NCBI GenBank assembly: GCA_030549495.1
Contig: JAUIRK010001052.1
Span: 434,001 to 498,000 of the forward strand
DNA length: 64,000 nt
Direction of reading: 5' to 3'
From: Nectonema munidae
Lineage: Eukaryota > Nematomorpha > Nectonematoida > Nectonematidae
Shown here: piece after piece, positions 10,976 to 30,339 of the stretch
How the letters are laid out: every line of letters begins with the position of its first letter
Position numbering within the stretch: position 1 is the stretch's first letter
Translations under genes and position numbers: made by a program
Notes under the pieces: model-generated
Seen by the model: only the letters and a program-made list of their open reading frames with translations
Databases searched by the model: none
Told to the model about the DNA's origin: nothing

Positions 10976-11650
10976 TTTGTTAAGGATTTTTTGTCAGTAG
11001 CTATTATTTTGTTTTTGTGTTTTACAAAGTTTACACATTTTTTAAACAAACTTTTAATTCTATAAATTTTTGACGTTTTTTTCAAAAAACTTTTTTGCAT
11101 GGTTCATCGGTTCTAAGAACCAGTTTCAAATTTTTTGGCTTTTTTACATATCTAAATGAGATACGGTTTTTACAGGCTTTAAGTCCTAGTGTAGACTCTT
11201 CTTCTGTTGGAATCCCCCTTTTCGGCATCTTTTACAAATTTAAATCGGTTTTACTTGTAATTAATACTTGAATGGGATTATATACACCCTCAGATATCAT
11301 TGCCTTCAGCTAGTCGGCTGCCAGGATACTTAATGAAATAGCAAAAGAGTAACGCAAACACCTCAAATCACTTATTTAAAAATAATTTATTTTCTAAAAA
11401 TTTATAATGACGGAATTCGATAATACAGGCAAACAAGTATAAAAGATAAATATAAAATAAAGGAGAATGCATTCGATGTAGATATATAGATTAAAAAGTC
11501 AATCGTTTTTTTCATTCGATTATTAAACTATAATTATAAACGTCTAAAATAAATTAAAAATCAATAAAAGCAAAATATTGTAGAGTAAATAAGATAAAAG
11601 ATATCAATATTGAAAACAAGTATTTACTCATACAAAAGATAGCTTCTTAA
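10976..11650. other. 3' flank of GALE; no other gene
   Basis: AT-rich sequence downstream (on the minus strand) of the GALE stop codon at 11651-11653. It should contain the GALE 3' UTR. I do not commit to a polyadenylation site because several AATAAA-like hexamers occur. Confidence 0.4.
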
Positions 11651-20946
<9,296 letters not shown>

Positions 20947-22186
20947 TTTATCCAACAAAATTACCTTAAAAATAAAACTAATTTAAAATTAAAAGATCAT
21001 TTTACGTTTACGGTCTTATTTTAGTGACAGATATACAGCGATCTAAATGAGTACAGACTATTCAGTGACCCATTTATGGAGTAGATTTGTATCAAAAATT
21101 GGGACTTATATAGGTGGGCAAGATTTTTTTAGAAAACTAGCAGGTGATTGCGAACAAGTAAAACATATTTTTTGAATAAAACCTAACTTATAATATGTAA
21201 GTTTTCATTTAGGGTTCGACTATCCCTTTAATAAGATTTTATATTCATAAGATGTCATTATAAAAAATGATATTTTTGACTACGTCTGATATTTAAATAT
21301 CACAAGCTTTTGAGCAATAGTTGAAGCGATAAGTCTTGATCGGATTTTCTTCGCTTCGATTTATGATCGTGACATACCTATCATTGGTCAAAGAATATTC
21401 TTCCTTTGGATGTGATACCGACAACTAAAAAATTAGTTTCTATTTTGTGAAATGAATATGAAATATAAGCTTCTCATATCGGTTGTAAAATTTTAGGTGA
21501 AACATTGACTTTTATCGCCTAAAGATTTCCCCACGTGTGTTGATTCCAGATGCTTTCCTTTACCTCTCAATAGTAGTAATATTTCTAAGTCAATTTTCGA
21601 CAAAAAAAGTATAAAAAATTTTGTTACGAATAAATCATTATTTTTAATTAAAGTTGGGAAAATATAAATATTTTAGTACATTTTTAGTTAATAAAGATAA
21701 TGAAGTAAAGTGCATCGATTTGTTAATCATCTCTTCTAAGATTTATTAAAAACAGTTTAAGAATTTTGCTGCAATGAGGTTCGCTTAGCGATTTGGTTGT
21801 TTATATAAATATCAAATAACTTTAAGCTGTTAGGATATATGCTTTATAATAGTTTATCACAATTTTTTTAGTTTAAGAGTTAAAAGCCTAGGCGATGGAA
21901 CTCCTGTTTTCAACTGATAGGTTGAGGGCATCTCACAAACGTTAATAAGAAAATTTGCTTACAAATATTTAAACTTTAAAAAAATAAAACTTAGTTCGAT
22001 TTTAATCAAAAAGATTAAAAAGAAAATAAAAAATTTATTAGCATGAATTAGTTATTTTAACATTTTGTTCAAATGCAACAATTTAATAAATTTTTCTTTT
22101 CAGAATTTCCTCTCTTTGATTATCAATCTATCAATCTCAATGAATAAAGATAAGTTTTATGAAACTAATGTAAATCAATTCTATCA
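20947..22186. other. upstream region of GALE; no other gene
   Basis: This region should contain the GALE promoter and 5' UTR (minus strand). I cannot place a TATA box or start site with confidence. No coding signal or repeat is supported. Confidence 0.4.
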
Positions 22187-22380
22187 GTAAGAGCCTCATG
22201 GTTGTTAGGGTGTACCTCTCAGCTTAACAGTTGAAGGTCAGGGGTTCGATCCCCAAGGCTCCCAACTCTAAAAAAACAAATTCACAAAAACTGTGATTAA
22301 CCATCTTAAATTTGTAAAAGCCTCTTGCCAGCTTTGAAATCTTGATTTATGTCAATAATCAATAATCAATCAATCAATCT
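22187..22380 (+). repeat. tRNA-derived SINE with (AATC)n tail
   Basis: A tRNA-like head starts at GAGCCTC and ends AAGGCTC (six of seven acceptor pairs). It has a D-arm-like GGT...ACC and a B-box GGGTTCGATCCCC. The predicted anticodon loop is six bases and the T stem is imperfect, so it is not a working tRNA. A tRNA-unrelated part follows, and the element ends in AATCAATCAATCAATC (about 22355-22378). This structure (tRNA head, body, simple-repeat tail) is that of a SINE. It is not the family found at 41850, 43066, 47014 and 54253. Confidence 0.6.
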
Positions 22381-22453
22381 ATCAAAATTTATAATTATTC
22401 TAATCAATTATTTTTATATTTGCTTTCATTGTTTATTTGGAGCTGATTCTTTC

Positions 22454-22748
22454 CAGTGCCCGCGCTAATCAAAAATGTTAGGGAGAGGGAGGGCGCTTTA
22501 TTGTGGTGCTAATTTTTGAACTATCAAATTAATCTGCTTCTAGGCGAAAAGAAAACATAAGATGTATTTGTCAAGTCATATCTATACAGATTACATTTTC
22601 ATGAAAGAAATTATTATGAATACTAGATGTTTGACATATTTTTTTTAGGGTATTGAAAAATTTTTTAGGGGAGCTTGAAAATTAGCTGGGGGCTTAAGAA
22701 ATAGTTTGGGGGTTGTCCCCCAAAATTTAATAGGTAGCACGGGCCCTG
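22454..22748. mobile_element. hAT-type MITE with CAGKGCCCGYGC ends, host of a nested insertion
   Basis: The left end is CAGTGCCCGCGCTAATCAAA; the right end read inward is CAGGGCCCGTGCTA. The interior has the same G-rich and C-rich subterminal tracts as the next element. Its 8-bp duplication is ATTCTTTC on the left (22446-22453). On the right it is split by the second insertion: AT at 22749-22750 plus ACTTTC after 24039, giving ATACTTTC (7 of 8). Confidence 0.7.
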
Positions 22749-22750
22749 AT

Positions 22751-24031
22751 CATGGCCCGCGCGTCCTTTTAAAATTGGGGGCTTGAGCCCCCCCCCCCCC
22801 TACTCATAAAGTAAGCCCCCCTCTCTTTAAATGTGAGCCCCCCCCTCTTATCAATCTCAAGTCACTGTAAAATAGACAATTTTGTTCCATTGTTTTTAAT
22901 ATAAACATCCAGCAATCAAGCAAGCATATCAACAAAGTTGGCAAGTGCTTAGATATTTCAATCCAATCCAATCCGATCCAATCCAAGTGTTATTTAATTA
23001 AAGCTTAGTCCTTCCTAAAATCTCTCAAAGTCCCTAAAGTCCCTCAAAGATTGAGTGATTTTGAAGTTGATTCATCTATGAAGCCTAATTCTGATGATAA
23101 TAATTCAGAAATTGCAAAAATTAGAAAAATATATTATGAATGCTTTGATTCAGTAATACAGGAAATTTCAAAAAGGTAAAAATGATATATTACCATTTTG
23201 CTTAATGAGTTTTTGGAATTTTTCAGATTTGCAGATCAAAACATTTCTATTATAAATGCTATTAACTGCCTTATGCCTAGTTCAAAAGAATATTTTCTTA
23301 TGTATGAGAAAATCAAACCACTATGCACTCTTCTTGAAATAAAGACTGACAAAAATATTTTATCTTTTCAGTGCTTAGTAATCTATCATTTGAATAATAC
23401 GTTTTCTATAATAATCGTTTTTAATATTTGACATAACTAGGTTATCAAAACTTTTTTGAAGGGAAAGAACTTACCACCAGGAATAGAAATTTCTGATATT
23501 TTAAAGGAATTATATCCCATCAAGTCCGCCTGTAATGAGATCTTTTCTTTGTATATTGGTAATTATGATATTTTTACTAAAATATTATTTACTTTACAGT
23601 ATATTTTTTAAGCTGCTTTAACAATAGGCATCAGCACAGCGTCGTGTGAAAGAAGTTTTTCAACACTTAAAAGAGTTTTCACTTCTTCACGACAGTCGAT
23701 GCTGAGTGAAAGAAAAGAAAACTTGATAATTCTTTCTCAAGGGAAAAAACTCACCAAGAAAGTTACATTTGATGATTTCCTAAAGAATTTTAACAAAAAA
23801 CTAAGAAGACTTACGTTAACTGTTTGAACATGGAAAATTAACTTATTCACAATTTTTTAATAAAATGATTCTTCTTTAATTTTTGTTTTTCAAAGATAGT
23901 TTTCAAATGATTTTCTATATTTATTTTTTGTCACATTGATAAAAGCTTTTTTTGAAAAAACTTTAAGTGTATATTCCACACACTAGAAAGTTTGAGCCCC
24001 CCCCCAAAAATTTTGATTAGCGCGGGCCCTG
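22751..24031 (+). mobile_element. hAT element of the same family, nested in the end of the previous MITE
   Basis: The left end is CATGGCCCGCGCGTCC; the right end read inward is CAGGGCCCGCGCTAATCAAA. The flanks are GCCCTGAT (22743-22750) and GCTCTGAT (24032-24039), a 7-of-8 duplication whose first six bases are the terminus of the older MITE. The 1281-bp element carries only the 3' part of a transposase gene, so it is an internally deleted derivative. A pentanucleotide (AATCC)n tract lies at about 22962-22987. Confidence 0.75.
23085..23828 (+). pseudogene. hAT transposase 3' part (ZMYM1-like), with short introns
   Basis: Exon-like segments carry NSEIAKIRKIYYECFDSVIQ; FADQNISIINAINCLMPSSK; FLKGKNLPPGIEISDILKEL; and the C-terminal domain ALTIGISTASCERSFSTLKR then VFTSSRQSMLSERKENLIIL, the CERSFS-LKR hAT dimerisation signature as in ZMYM1-type proteins. 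Introns of about 51 bp (GTAAAAATG to TTTTTCAG, 23176-23226) and about 80 bp (GTAATC to ACTAG, near 23380-23440) fit GT-AG. Before the last segment (near 23610) the frame no longer joins cleanly, so the gene is probably dead. The N-terminal half (zinc finger, catalytic residues) is missing. Confidence 0.6.
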
Positions 24032-24039
24032 GCTCTGAT

Positions 24040-26570
24040 ACTTTCCTTTCTTTTGTTTAAGTCCAACACAGTTTTCCAATACTCATGTTAAAATTCTTTT
24101 TTTAGTTATTTTGTATTGATGCCTGCTTTTATATTTTGAAATATTCTTAATAATTTCATTAAATTTTTTTCAATTCTTCATAACTACAATCATTAAACTT
24201 TATAAAAAATATATTTAATTTTAGATTTTTAATACATTTAAGACCAAACAAAGCAGACGACTTTAGTAATTCCCATTTAATTCCATTTAAAGTAGGAATT
24301 TGTTTGCATGGGTTAAGATATAAACATACAGTTTTGTCCTTGTTTTAAATATCATTAAATCCATATATCTATTAACTAACGCTAACTACACCACAAGAAG
24401 ATTTTCTATTGGACATCTTTTTAATTCTCATTGATATGTTTCTTCAATTGATGTACACGTAGACAGATTTCTCTCAAAAAATTTTTATTATATATTATTT
24501 ATCTTTATTAAAATAACTTAAATTATTTATTAAAACCAAATTCATTAACTTTAACCTTATACATTGTAAATTTCTTTCTTTATTTTGATCGAAATAGTCG
24601 ATTACTTTTTTTGCTCCATTAAATACAAAAAAATCAATTTTAAAAATAATATAAATTCTCCATTCATTAAAAAATAATATTCAAAATTATCTGCCATTTT
24701 CTTTTCATCAAGTCAGATTTGAAAATAAGATTATACCCAAGACGCCTTGTTTTATCTTCAAAAACTTGTCTCAAATTGACATTTTTTATCAGGTAAATGA
24801 ATATCTTTTGCAATTTGTCTATATTTTTCATCCAACTTTGACAAAATTAATCATAAAATTTTACTTTTTATATTGTATGATTTTTTGTGCTTTTATGCTC
24901 GCTATTAGATCATTAACTTCTTGGAGATAACTTAGATTAATATTAACCCCGTTATGCACTCCTTATTTGAATTGTCTTTTTATAATTGTTTGAATTTTAA
25001 CGATAATAAATGCTAATTTAATCGACATGTTATGTAAATTACTCTATTTTTCACACATAAAGTATTGTATTTTAGTTTAGGGTAACTCTAATTGTTCATC
25101 TTTCAATAAATTAACTAGAACACACACAACTATTCTCAAGGTTTATTTTGGTAAAATTGTCTCTACTTATTTTATTATGGACTTTTAGTTTCATATATAT
25201 AATTCTTGCGTTTTTAAATTTTTTTTATTATTACTTGTCTGCTGATATCTATTCTAAATTTATATTAGTTCTTCTATATATTGATTAATACAAGATCTTT
25301 GGTTCAATTTTCTCGTTTAAATCATAATAATTTTTTAAAAATTAATAATTGTAAATTTAAAAATATATTCTACTTGCATTTTTGTTTTCTAAGTACTGTA
25401 TACGAAGAAGAAGAAGTGTAAGAATTATCATTATCTTTTATATATTTAATTTAATTCAATTTATTGTTAATTAAACATGATGTATATCGTCGAAAATGAA
25501 TATATCATATAAGAAAAGAGAATTATATAATAAATAAAATAAACCCCAAATGATTCAATAAATTATTAACATACAGCTAATTCATAAATGCATTTCCTTT
25601 TATGTATTTTACACTCATCAACAAGATAATTTTCCTTCTTAACGAAATTAATATTTTATTGAAATTTAATGAAATATTTAAAAATTTAAATTAAAATTTT
25701 TTTATTCATACTATATATTTTTCAATATTTCTAAATAAATTTATTAGTTATTTGATTCTTGTTCATTAGTTTATCAATCAATTATGCTATTTCTACAGAT
25801 CGTATATACACTAGACGGAGAACTAGGTATTTTCTTCAATGTTAGAGGATGTGAATTAATAAAATACAGTTATGAAGATACAGAGAAGGCTTGATTTTAG
25901 GCATTCAAACACAAATTTAGATAGCGTTTAATTCAAAAGTATATATTTTTAAAATATACTTTTACGATATATTTTTCATGTTTTTTTAGAAATTTCTTTA
26001 CAACCAAACTTAAAAAAAAGTCATCCTTTTTTTGAAATCAGACAGTGTCAGTTTAATCAAAAAGAATATTAAGTTAAGAATTTGGCTGAACATGTTGGTT
26101 GGTTGATTGGGTATAAAAGCACTTTCAGTCGTAAGGCTATATGCTCGAAGATGGTTAGTCACGGTTTTGTGATTTTTGTTTTTAAGAGCCGAACATGTAT
26201 AAACTGGTACTAAAAAAAGAATAAAAAAGAAAATAGTTTTTGATGAAATTTTGGAAGTAGATACTCATTATTATCCACCTAAATTGTTTATAGATAGAAA
26301 AGTTTATGTAATATTTGATTGCCTTCCAAAAGAATTAGAGCGCATAGTAAATTCTTATTTAGAATTCAAAAATCTATAGTTTTTAACAGAACATAGCACT
26401 ATATGTTAAATTAATTTTATGGTTTAACTTGAAATTATTACTATATTCAAATGACTTCAAAACATAAATTATAGATAACTTTTTGCAGTATATAGTGTTA
26501 TTATAATAAGGTGAAAAATATAAACATAAATCAATTGTTATTTCTAAATATTTTTCCCACTTATAAAAAA
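24040..26570. other. 2.5 kb AT-rich stretch, no gene
   Basis: Very AT-rich sequence on both strands without long open frames, recognisable repeats or terminal structures. I see nothing to annotate. Confidence 0.55.
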
Positions 26571-26574
26571 AATT

Positions 26575-26781
26575 TTCCCCCCCTTTTAAAAAAAAGCCTC
26601 CATTTCCTCGGGGGGGGGCCGAAAACTTTTTGGGGGGGGGGGGGGGGGAAATATTATTATAAAATAAATTAAATTTTTTTTTTATATAAAAATGAAAAAA
26701 AAATAAAAATAAAAAATAAAAAATATAATAATATATTTTTCTCTTTTCCTTTCTTATAAATCAATATTATTCTTTTTTTTT

Positions 26782-26812
<31 letters not shown>

Positions 26813-26846
26813 GTCTTTTTAAATTTTAAAATTATAAATTTTTGGG

Positions 26847-26885
<39 letters not shown>
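26575..26885. repeat. homopolymer-dominated low-complexity block
   Basis: It contains G17 (26632-26648), T19 directly followed by G20 (26773-26811), and A36 (26847-26882), joined by A/T-only sequence. Pure runs of this length and adjacency are unusual in a natural locus and typical of poor long-read consensus. Confidence 0.75.
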
Positions 26886-26886
<1 letters not shown>

Positions 26887-27794
26887 GTTATTTTTTTTAA
26901 AGACTTCAATTATTTTTTTTAAAAACTCCTAAATTAGACTTATTTTTCTAGCTGTCTGGTTTTTTACACCCATCCTAAAAATTTTTTATTAAATGTACTC
27001 ATACTATGATTTTTTTGCTTATTTAATAAAATCTTAACAATGAAAATACTAATATTCAGAAATTAGAGCGTTCAATGATTTTATAACTTCCAAAAAAGGA
27101 ATTTGGAAAAATCAAGCTATAAAATACGTCTATTTTTTTAAATTACGAAAAGTCTTTTTTAAGGCCACTTAAATATATCTTAAAATTTTTTTCTTCTTCT
27201 GAAAATATGATTAAATTCTTTGGTATTTAACAATGTTTTTAAGCATATTTAACTATCAAGCTATTTTTTGAACTTTAAGTGAATAGAGATGATCTTTTTT
27301 TAATTGTAATAATAAAACTTCTTATTTTTAATAGGTTTAGCTACTGAGCTTAACTTACGCTTATTTAGTATTAATCAATCTTGTTTTTAATTACTTTTTC
27401 AATGATTCAAATAGTGTTGGTTGTAATTATTTCAATAAAATTTTATTTCACTCAACAGTTAATTCTATTTTGAAGAAATGGCTTAACACATTTTACTTTT
27501 AAATATCAATATTTGTGGATCATTTTTATGTACACTTATAAGGTATTTACAACTAATCAACTTATCTCTATCAATTCTTTGTTAATCAAAAATTCTCGCA
27601 TGCTTATTATATGCTATGGTTATGTGGCTCCCCATATGTAAAAGTTCCAGTGATCACAGCAAAATTTGGCTGACACCTCCTCTTACATACTGTTACTGCT
27701 TTGTTTAGTGTCTGTGCTTAGTTAATTTCTTCTCATTAGAAAAACTTTAATACGATGTTTAAAGAAACTTAGAAAATTAGTGATAGGTTTAGAT
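26886..27794. other. AT-rich stretch, no gene
   Basis: No coding signal or repeat structure that I can support. Confidence 0.5.
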
Positions 27795-28160
27795 CATTGG
27801 TTCTCAACCTTTTTAATAAAGGGCCAAATTAAGAACCAACGTTGTACTAGATTGCCTCAATAAAACAAAAAATAGTATACATTGATATAATCAAAAAATA
27901 GAGGATGGGCGATTGAACCCTGTCTAAATCTGTCACTGCCATATACACATGTTCGGTAGATAAAATTTAAATCAGACCATATAATTAAAACTTCTTTACA
28001 ACTTATGAAAAGTACAATTAACAGATCAATAATTTTTTGAAATCCTGACAGTCTTGATATGATATTGCTAACTTTTTTTTTTGCAACTTTACTATGCGCG
28101 CCGCAAAACAAGAGGTTGAAGGCGGCATGGCGCCCTGAGGTCCACGGTTGAGAACCATTG
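27795..28160. mobile_element. hAT-type MITE (GGTTCTCAACC family), copy 1, perfect 8-bp duplication
   Basis: The left end is CATTGGTTCTCAACC; the right end read inward is CAATGGTTCTCAACC. GTTTAGAT is present at 27787-27794 and at 28161-28168, a perfect 8-bp duplication. The interior is homologous to the copy at 56209-56562: both have AAAGGGCCAAATTAAGAACC, ATTGATAT and AAAAAATAGAGGAT in order. The minus ORF inside (27857-28111) has no meaning beyond the MITE. Confidence 0.85.
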
Positions 28161-28259
28161 GTTTAGATTATACAATTACGTCACATTTTTCTATTTTACT
28201 ATGAGAAAAGTTTTTTGACACGTCCAAAATTCTTCTCCATCAAATACCATAGCGATTTT

Positions 28260-29115
28260 AAACAATTTTCTCACATTTTTATCTCCCCCAACACCAACGC
28301 TTTTCGCCGTTTGCAATAACATCAACAAACTTGCGGGGGTTGCCGCGGCCGGTCCCGGTTTTGCGGGGGGTGGTTCGGTTCTCTTGCGGCCAAAGAAAAA
28401 ATTTTAAAAATTCGGCTCCGAAAGTCGCTTGGGGTAAACTACTTTCTTGTTCCGGTCTTTTTCCTCCGCTTGAGTTTCCCCGAGCCTCCCTCATCGGGGT
28501 TTCGTGGGCGTTCGCCTTGCCCCCGGGACGGTCTTTCAGTTCAATTTCGGGGTTGTGTTTTTTGTTCTTTGGCGTCCCGTTTTTTACCCGCTTTTTTTTT
28601 ACTGTTAAATTTTTGGTTTTTTTTTGAAGGAGTAAATTTTTTTGTTCTTCTGTCTCTCTCCTCTTTTCTTTTAAAATTTTGTAATCGGTTTCTTCTCGGG
28701 CGGAGAAAGCCCGCCGGGGCAAACAACCCAAATGGAAATTTGGTCGAAATTAAATTGTTTGTCTGTTTTTGGTTGGCTCCTTGCTTGCCCTCTTGTTTGG
28801 TTTGGGGGGGTTCTCACAATTCCTCTAGGGAGAAACAAATAAAATATAAAAATTTTTTTTTAGCTAATTACTTCTGTCCCACGGAAAGGTTGTTTCTTCG
28901 GGTTTGGGTCTCAACAAACGTTTTTTTTTAGAAACACTTTTTGCCCCCCCCCCCCTTTTCACCCTTTTTCGTTTTTCCATGTAGACTCTTCCGGGCTTGG
29001 GGGGCTAAACTTTTTTCACGAATAGAGGGTCTACCCTACAAATTGTTTGTCTCCTCTATCTGTACTTTCTCTGTTTTTTTTTTCTGGTTTTGGTTTGTTT
29101 TCGTACGGGCCGTTA
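28260..29115. other. isolated GC-rich block of doubtful origin
   Basis: GC content jumps well above the surroundings here, and the text is full of short homopolymers (GGGGG, CCCCCCCCCCC, TTTTTTTTT). ORFs of 61-153 codons occur on both strands over the same bases, but none shows a family motif. They are expected from AT-poor, stop-poor sequence. It could be foreign or contaminating DNA, or a badly called consensus. I do not call a gene. Confidence 0.45.
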
Positions 29116-29752
29116 TTATCTGTTTAGTTGTTTGTTGAAATTTTTGATTGAATAGAAATTTGGTAAATTGGAAAATATAGGAGAAAAAAATTGTTAATAA
29201 TTGAAAATTATTGATTTGTGGATGATCTTCATGTTTTTTTAATAAAAATTTAAATTTTTTTGTTGTAGTTTTTTTTTTTAATGTGGATTGTATTTTAGAT
29301 GTTTTTTAGTATTATTAAAATATTTTTAATATTAAAAGAATATATTTTAATATTTTTTTCTTTTATAAGATTTTTTTTTAGATTTTTTTAGGGGAGAGGT
29401 ATAAATAATATGAAATGATTTGAAATTTAAAAAAAAATATTTTTTTTAAAAAAAAAATTTATAAAAATTTAATTTAAATAAAAGGATTAAATAAATTAAA
29501 TATAAATTGAATATTATATATAATATTTAAAATAAAAGAAATAAATAAAAAAAAAAAAAAATAAAAAAATAAAAAATAAAAAGAAATTTGAGAAGAGAGA
29601 ATTGAAAATGAATTGTTTGTTTTTGTTGTAAAATAAAATTAAAAAAAATGTAAAATAGGAAAATGGAATATGAGTTAAAAAAAGAATTAACAATATATTT
29701 GACTCCTCTAGTCTCTCCCAATAATGTCAACCTTCCAATGTGAGTTCCCTGC
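29116..29752. other. A/T homopolymer-rich stretch, no gene
   Basis: Long A and T runs with almost no C. Same suspect character as 26575-26885. Confidence 0.5.
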
Positions 29753-29755
29753 TTA

Positions 29756-29915
29756 GGGGTCGTTCACAATTGACGTAAACCTTTTTTGATAAATTTCAAC
29801 CCCTCCCTCGTCAACTTTTAGATATATCATCACTTAACAAAATCGACTTATGTCAACTTTAAATACGCCCCCTCCCCCTCCCCAGTTTTAGTTGACGTCA
29901 ATTGTGAACGACCCC
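29756..29915. mobile_element. 160-bp PIF/Harbinger-type MITE
   Basis: Inverted repeats of about 22 bp: GGGGTCGTTCACAATTGACG on the left and the same sequence read inward from the right. The element is flanked by TTA on both sides (29753-29755 and 29916-29918). A 3-bp TTA/TAA duplication with GGG-type ends is the Harbinger pattern. The near-perfect inverted repeats suggest a young copy. Confidence 0.8.
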
Positions 29916-30339
29916 TTACGACAAAGATCAACATTAGACTGTCCCAAAAAAAATAAAAATTGAAATGTTTTGAAGCATACCACTTAAAAATGTTTTAATA
30001 CATCAAATGTTATTATATATAAATTTTTATTTCAATTGAACTTTATTAAGTGACTGCTCATTGAACTTATGTCTCAAAAATGAATAATGAACACTATTTT
30101 TTAATTAAATATTAATAAAGTAAAAATTTTTAAATTTTATGTTTTTTTAATTAAAATTTTTTAATATTCTCATATTACTCTAATCACTTCACTTTAGTTT
30201 TCCTCAAATTTTAAAGATTATGGTAATTTATCTAATTTTGTTATTAGTAAAACTTCACGGTCTTTTTTATATAAAATAATTTTTAGATTTTCATTTTATT
30301 ATAAACATGAACACTAGAAAAAAACATTTTATGGCTAAT

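Noticed and set aside
22187-22262. A tRNA gene
   Set aside because: One acceptor mismatch, a six-base anticodon loop and a weak T stem, followed by a body and (AATC)n tail. SINE is the better reading.
22804-22986. A minus ORF with DWIGLDWIEI
   Set aside because: Translation of an (AATCC)n microsatellite and hAT subterminal sequence.
28279-28931. Overlapping ORFs up to 153 codons on both strands
   Set aside because: Low complexity, no motif, in a GC-rich and homopolymer-rich block of doubtful quality.
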